A stretch of 53,048 nt of DNA, taken from the NCBI RefSeq assembly GCF_937863485.1, contig NZ_CALMFY010000213.1:13590-66637 (forward strand), read 5' to 3'. Each line of letters opens with the position of its first letter. Position 1 is the stretch's first letter. A model generated the notes under the pieces. The model was not told the origin of the DNA and did not search any database. It was given only the letters and a program-made list of their open reading frames with translations. Origin of the DNA: an uncultured Nostoc sp. GTDB lineage: Bacteria; Cyanobacteriota; Cyanobacteriia; Cyanobacteriales; Nostocaceae. This document shows, in pieces, positions 51,414 to 53,048 of this stretch. A program made the translations under genes and the position numbers.

Positions 51414-51773
51414 ATGCAAATTATTAAAGTACTAACCAGAGTCTATCTAAGTCCGATAGAGTTGGATGAGGCGATCGCTTTCTATGAAAACCTTTTTACA
51501 GAAAAATGTTGGTTGTGGTTTCAATATTCTGAGGCGGAGTTAGAACTCGCAGGTGTGGGTTCTATTCTTTTAATTGCTGGTTCAGCTGAAACACTCTCTC
51601 CATTCAAAAGTACACACGCAACATTTCTCGTTGACTCCCTCAATGATTTTAAAGAAGTACTTATTCAGCAGGGTGCAGTGATTCTGGTGGAACCTAACAA
51701 TGTTCCTACTGGATTTAATATGCGAGCGATGCATCCTGATGGAACCATTATTGAGTATATTGAGTTTGGATAA
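51414..51773 (+). CDS. VOC family (glyoxalase/bleomycin-resistance fold) protein, copy B
   Basis: 119 residues: VLTRVYLSPIELDEAIAFYE and NLFTEKCWLWFQYSEAELEL, then VGSILLIAGSAETLSPFKST, ATFLVDSLNDFKEVLIQQGA and MHPDGTIIEYIEFG. One complete vicinal-oxygen-chelate domain with Glu in the last strand as metal ligand; the first-strand His is replaced (TRVYL), which questions metal binding. The truncated paralogue is at 46394. It is followed 28 bp later by the first codons of a GNAT gene, so an ancestral VOC-GNAT pair is implied. Confidence 0.85.
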   Translation: MQIIKVLTRVYLSPIELDEAIAFYENLFTEKCWLWFQYSEAELELAGVGSILLIAGSAETLSPFKSTHATFLVDSLNDFKEVLIQQGAVILVEPNNVPTGFNMRAMHPDGTIIEYIEFG

Positions 51774-51801
51774 TTAATTTTTAACCCAAAAAGGATTTGC
51801 T

Positions 51802-51846
51802 GTGAAGGCTGCAATCAGACTGGCTAATCAAAATGATCCAACAGCG
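51802..51846 (+). pseudogene. N-terminal fragment of the GNAT gene, copy B
   Basis: A GTG start and MKAAIRLANQNDPTAL match the first residues of the GNAT protein at 46638 (MKATIRLANESDALKM), and the preceding 25 bases (AACCCAAAAAGGATTTGCTG) match its leader. The rest of the gene is gone; the CTAYAGCAATCC element at 51847 begins at the break. Confidence 0.85.
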
Positions 51847-51952
51847 CTACAGCAATCCTAAATCATTCGTGAGAGATAAAATCGCTGAAATGCCTATAAA
51901 CACGTACTTTTAATCTCCGTATTTTCTCACATTTCAAATCGGATTGCTATAG
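51847..51952. mobile_element. 106-bp MITE with CTAYAGCAATCC ends
   Basis: The left end CTACAGCAATCC (51847-51858) and right end GGATTGCTATAG (51941-51952) are inverted copies with one mismatch; similarity extends loosely to a GTGAG at about 25 bp from each end, and outward through GCG/CGC. It has no ORF. It sits where the GNAT copy B is broken. A solo end is at 45275. Confidence 0.7.
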
Positions 51953-51980
51953 CGCAAGAAGCAAGAAAGCTTATACAGTT

Positions 51981-52079
51981 AGCTTTTTAGGTTTTTTCAA
52001 CTGGATAGTTCTTTATGCCGTGCTGCACTAGTACGCCACGGCGTAAATAGAGCAACCATTTAAAATCTCTAAAGAGCTT
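51981..52079. repeat. Palindromic pair of a 50-bp repeat
   Basis: AGCTTTTTAGGTTTTTTCAA and following (51981-52030) is an imperfect inverted copy of 52031-52079. The same unit occurs once more at 50590-50638, where it is closest to the right arm (AAATGGTTGCTCTATTTACG). Together these are three copies, one inverted. Confidence 0.65.
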
Positions 52080-52083
52080 ATTC

Positions 52084-52340
52084 AATAATACTTTTGACTT
52101 TTGAACGCCAGTTGCTTCTCCTGTCGGAGACGCTGCGCGAACAAGTCGGCAGAGCCGGACGCCAGTCGCTCATGGGGGAAACCCCCTACAGCCCTTTGGG
52201 CATCCTACGGCAGGCGCTAGCCTCTCCCTTTGGGAGAAGCTAGCGCTGGCTCCCCAACGCACTGGCTCCTTTTGACTTTTGACTTTTGACTTTTGACTTC
52301 CCCGAAGGGGCTGACTTCCGCCTTGCGGCACTAGTCGCTT
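52084..52340. repeat. Repeat mosaic with heptads and GGGGGAAACCCCC palindromes
   Basis: It contains CGGAGACGCTGCGCG, the 50-bp patch shared with 50889-50942, GCTAGCCTCTCCCTTTGGGA with its partner AGCTAGCGCTGGCTCC, TTTTGAC x4 (52268-52300) and CGCCTTGCGGC. No gene is seen. Confidence 0.65.
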
Positions 52341-52491
52341 GCTGTATTTTGGGAGATAAAGGCTACTCAAAAATTCTTAGCGAATTTTCCGGAATCGATA
52401 ACAGCGGGGTGGTATCACTTATTAGAGCATCGATATTATACTGAACCTCTATAACTAACCTTCGGGGAATATAGCCCCATTGTTTCTGCTC

Positions 52492-52520
52492 AAAAGCCCG
52501 GTCATGAAGACCGGGCTTTT
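52492..52520 (+). terminator. Strong rho-independent terminator, possibly of a small RNA
   Basis: AAAAGCCCGGTC and GACCGGGCTTTT are 12-bp exact complements with a 5-nt loop, T4 at the end. No protein gene ends nearby on either strand, so it may end a short RNA. A TATTAT box at about 52433-52438 and GGGG-AATATA-GCCC hairpin at about 52464-52477 lie just upstream, giving a candidate transcript of roughly 75-80 nt. Confidence 0.7.
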
Positions 52521-52691
52521 GATGTTTATACCAAGTTGCAGTCGAGCAATTACGGGTTAGAGCGATGCTTACGGCTGGCTACGCCTACGCAGCCCTTGTT
52601 TAAACTGTCTGTGTATCAAATAAAACTCTTGTCCAGAAACTTTTAAGAGATTTTATCGGTCTGGTTCTCCAAATTCTACAAAAATCAACTA

Positions 52692-53048
52692 ATGTCATCT
52701 TCTGCTAAAGGTATTCCCGGATTACCTGATTTGACGCATCCGATTGAGCTTGTCCAATTTGGAACCCAGGCGCTCAAAGCTTCACTGTTATTAGTATTTT
52801 TGATTGTAGCTTTGGGAGTTGCGTAGCTTGCCGCCGTAGGCATCGCTCTGATCAGTTTTTCCCTGCGTCGAAGCCAGCCGGAACAACTTATATTCATCGG
52901 CGAATGGGCTATTCGTTATTCCCAACTGTTGCGGGGATTACAGCATTTAACTCTGGTATTAGTTCTGTTAGTACCGGGATTTTTTCTCTGTTCAACTTTA
53001 ACCCTCTTTTGTCACTCTCGTCGTAGTATAATCAGTGACAACCCCTAG
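52692..53048 (+). pseudogene. Small membrane protein gene broken by an in-frame repeat-derived stop
   Basis: The ATG at 52692 opens MSSSAKGIPGLPDLTHPIEL, then a membrane segment ALKASLLLVFLIVALGVA and a TAG at 52824-52826. The same frame then continues LAAVGIALISFSLRRSQPEQ, LIFIGEWAIRYSQLLRGLQH and a second membrane segment LTLVLVLLVPGFFL to a TAG at the window end. The stop lies inside GCGTAGCTTGCCGCCGTAGG, a copy of the short repeat seen at 2398 and 3007, inserted without shifting frame. The product would be a protein of about 117 residues with two helices; I do not recognise the family. Confidence 0.65.

Overview
The window looks like chromosomal DNA of a filamentous, heterocyst-forming cyanobacterium close to Nostoc or Anabaena. 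The HIP1 octamer GCGATCGC is frequent, intergenic spaces carry heptad tandem repeats (TTTTGAC, TTTTGGA/CCAAAAT types) and many small palindromes, psaM (photosystem I subunit XII) is present, and the valyl-tRNA synthetase carries the CAAD membrane domain known from cyanobacteria. No rRNA, tRNA, CRISPR array or intact transposase was recognised.

Layout. 1-2.9 kb: the 3' part of a hybrid sensor kinase and a stand-alone receiver protein. 3.1-7.1 kb: a sulfur-scavenging group with a flavin reductase facing two FMNH2-dependent monooxygenases, plus a decayed third copy. 8.4-15.6 kb: a BioD-like/DRTGG protein, a DUF4188 protein with divergent PadR regulator and a near-perfect shared operator, a DprA-like protein, MAPEG, YajQ, GST, TPR and small conserved proteins. 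15.85 kb: psaM, only 43 codons. 16.2-24.1 kb: sugar kinase, a McrBC-type restriction pair with an unusual McrB N-terminus, dienelactone hydrolase, an AmpG-like permease with a GlcNAc-kinase-like protein, and a GxxExxY gene bracketed by inverted repeats. 24.2-34 kb: valS-CAAD, a disrupted RTX-type gene, a frameshifted alpha/beta hydrolase, an ABC1 kinase and recN. 35.2-38.6 kb: the efeUOB iron-uptake operon, followed by a second, truncated recN 3' end. 40-44.3 kb: a tandem-repeat small protein, then an ABC exporter-MarR-MFS drug-efflux-type cluster. 44.5-53 kb: an accessory, decaying region with a RelA/SpoT remnant, tyrosine phosphatase, two copies of a VOC-GNAT gene pair each broken in the opposite member, pdxJ, an orphan SsuA, a methyltransferase and dense repeat mosaics.

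The strongest theme is repeat-driven remodelling that can be read directly. Several non-autonomous elements have terminal inverted repeats and identifiable target duplications. For two of them the empty site can be reconstructed inside this window: a 93-bp element whose second copy sits in the recN remnant with a 5-bp duplication, and a 122-bp element whose removal at a TA restores the RTX reading frame. Several elements are nested. Gene tails (recN, an ABC permease) and a gene pair (VOC-GNAT) are partially duplicated. The candidates for undescribed biology are the GxxExxY cassette with its recurring ACGAACCGCAAAGG arms, the 13-residue tandem-repeat protein at 39.95 kb, and the N-terminal domain of McrB. 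All functional statements rest on motif recognition by eye; no database search was run.
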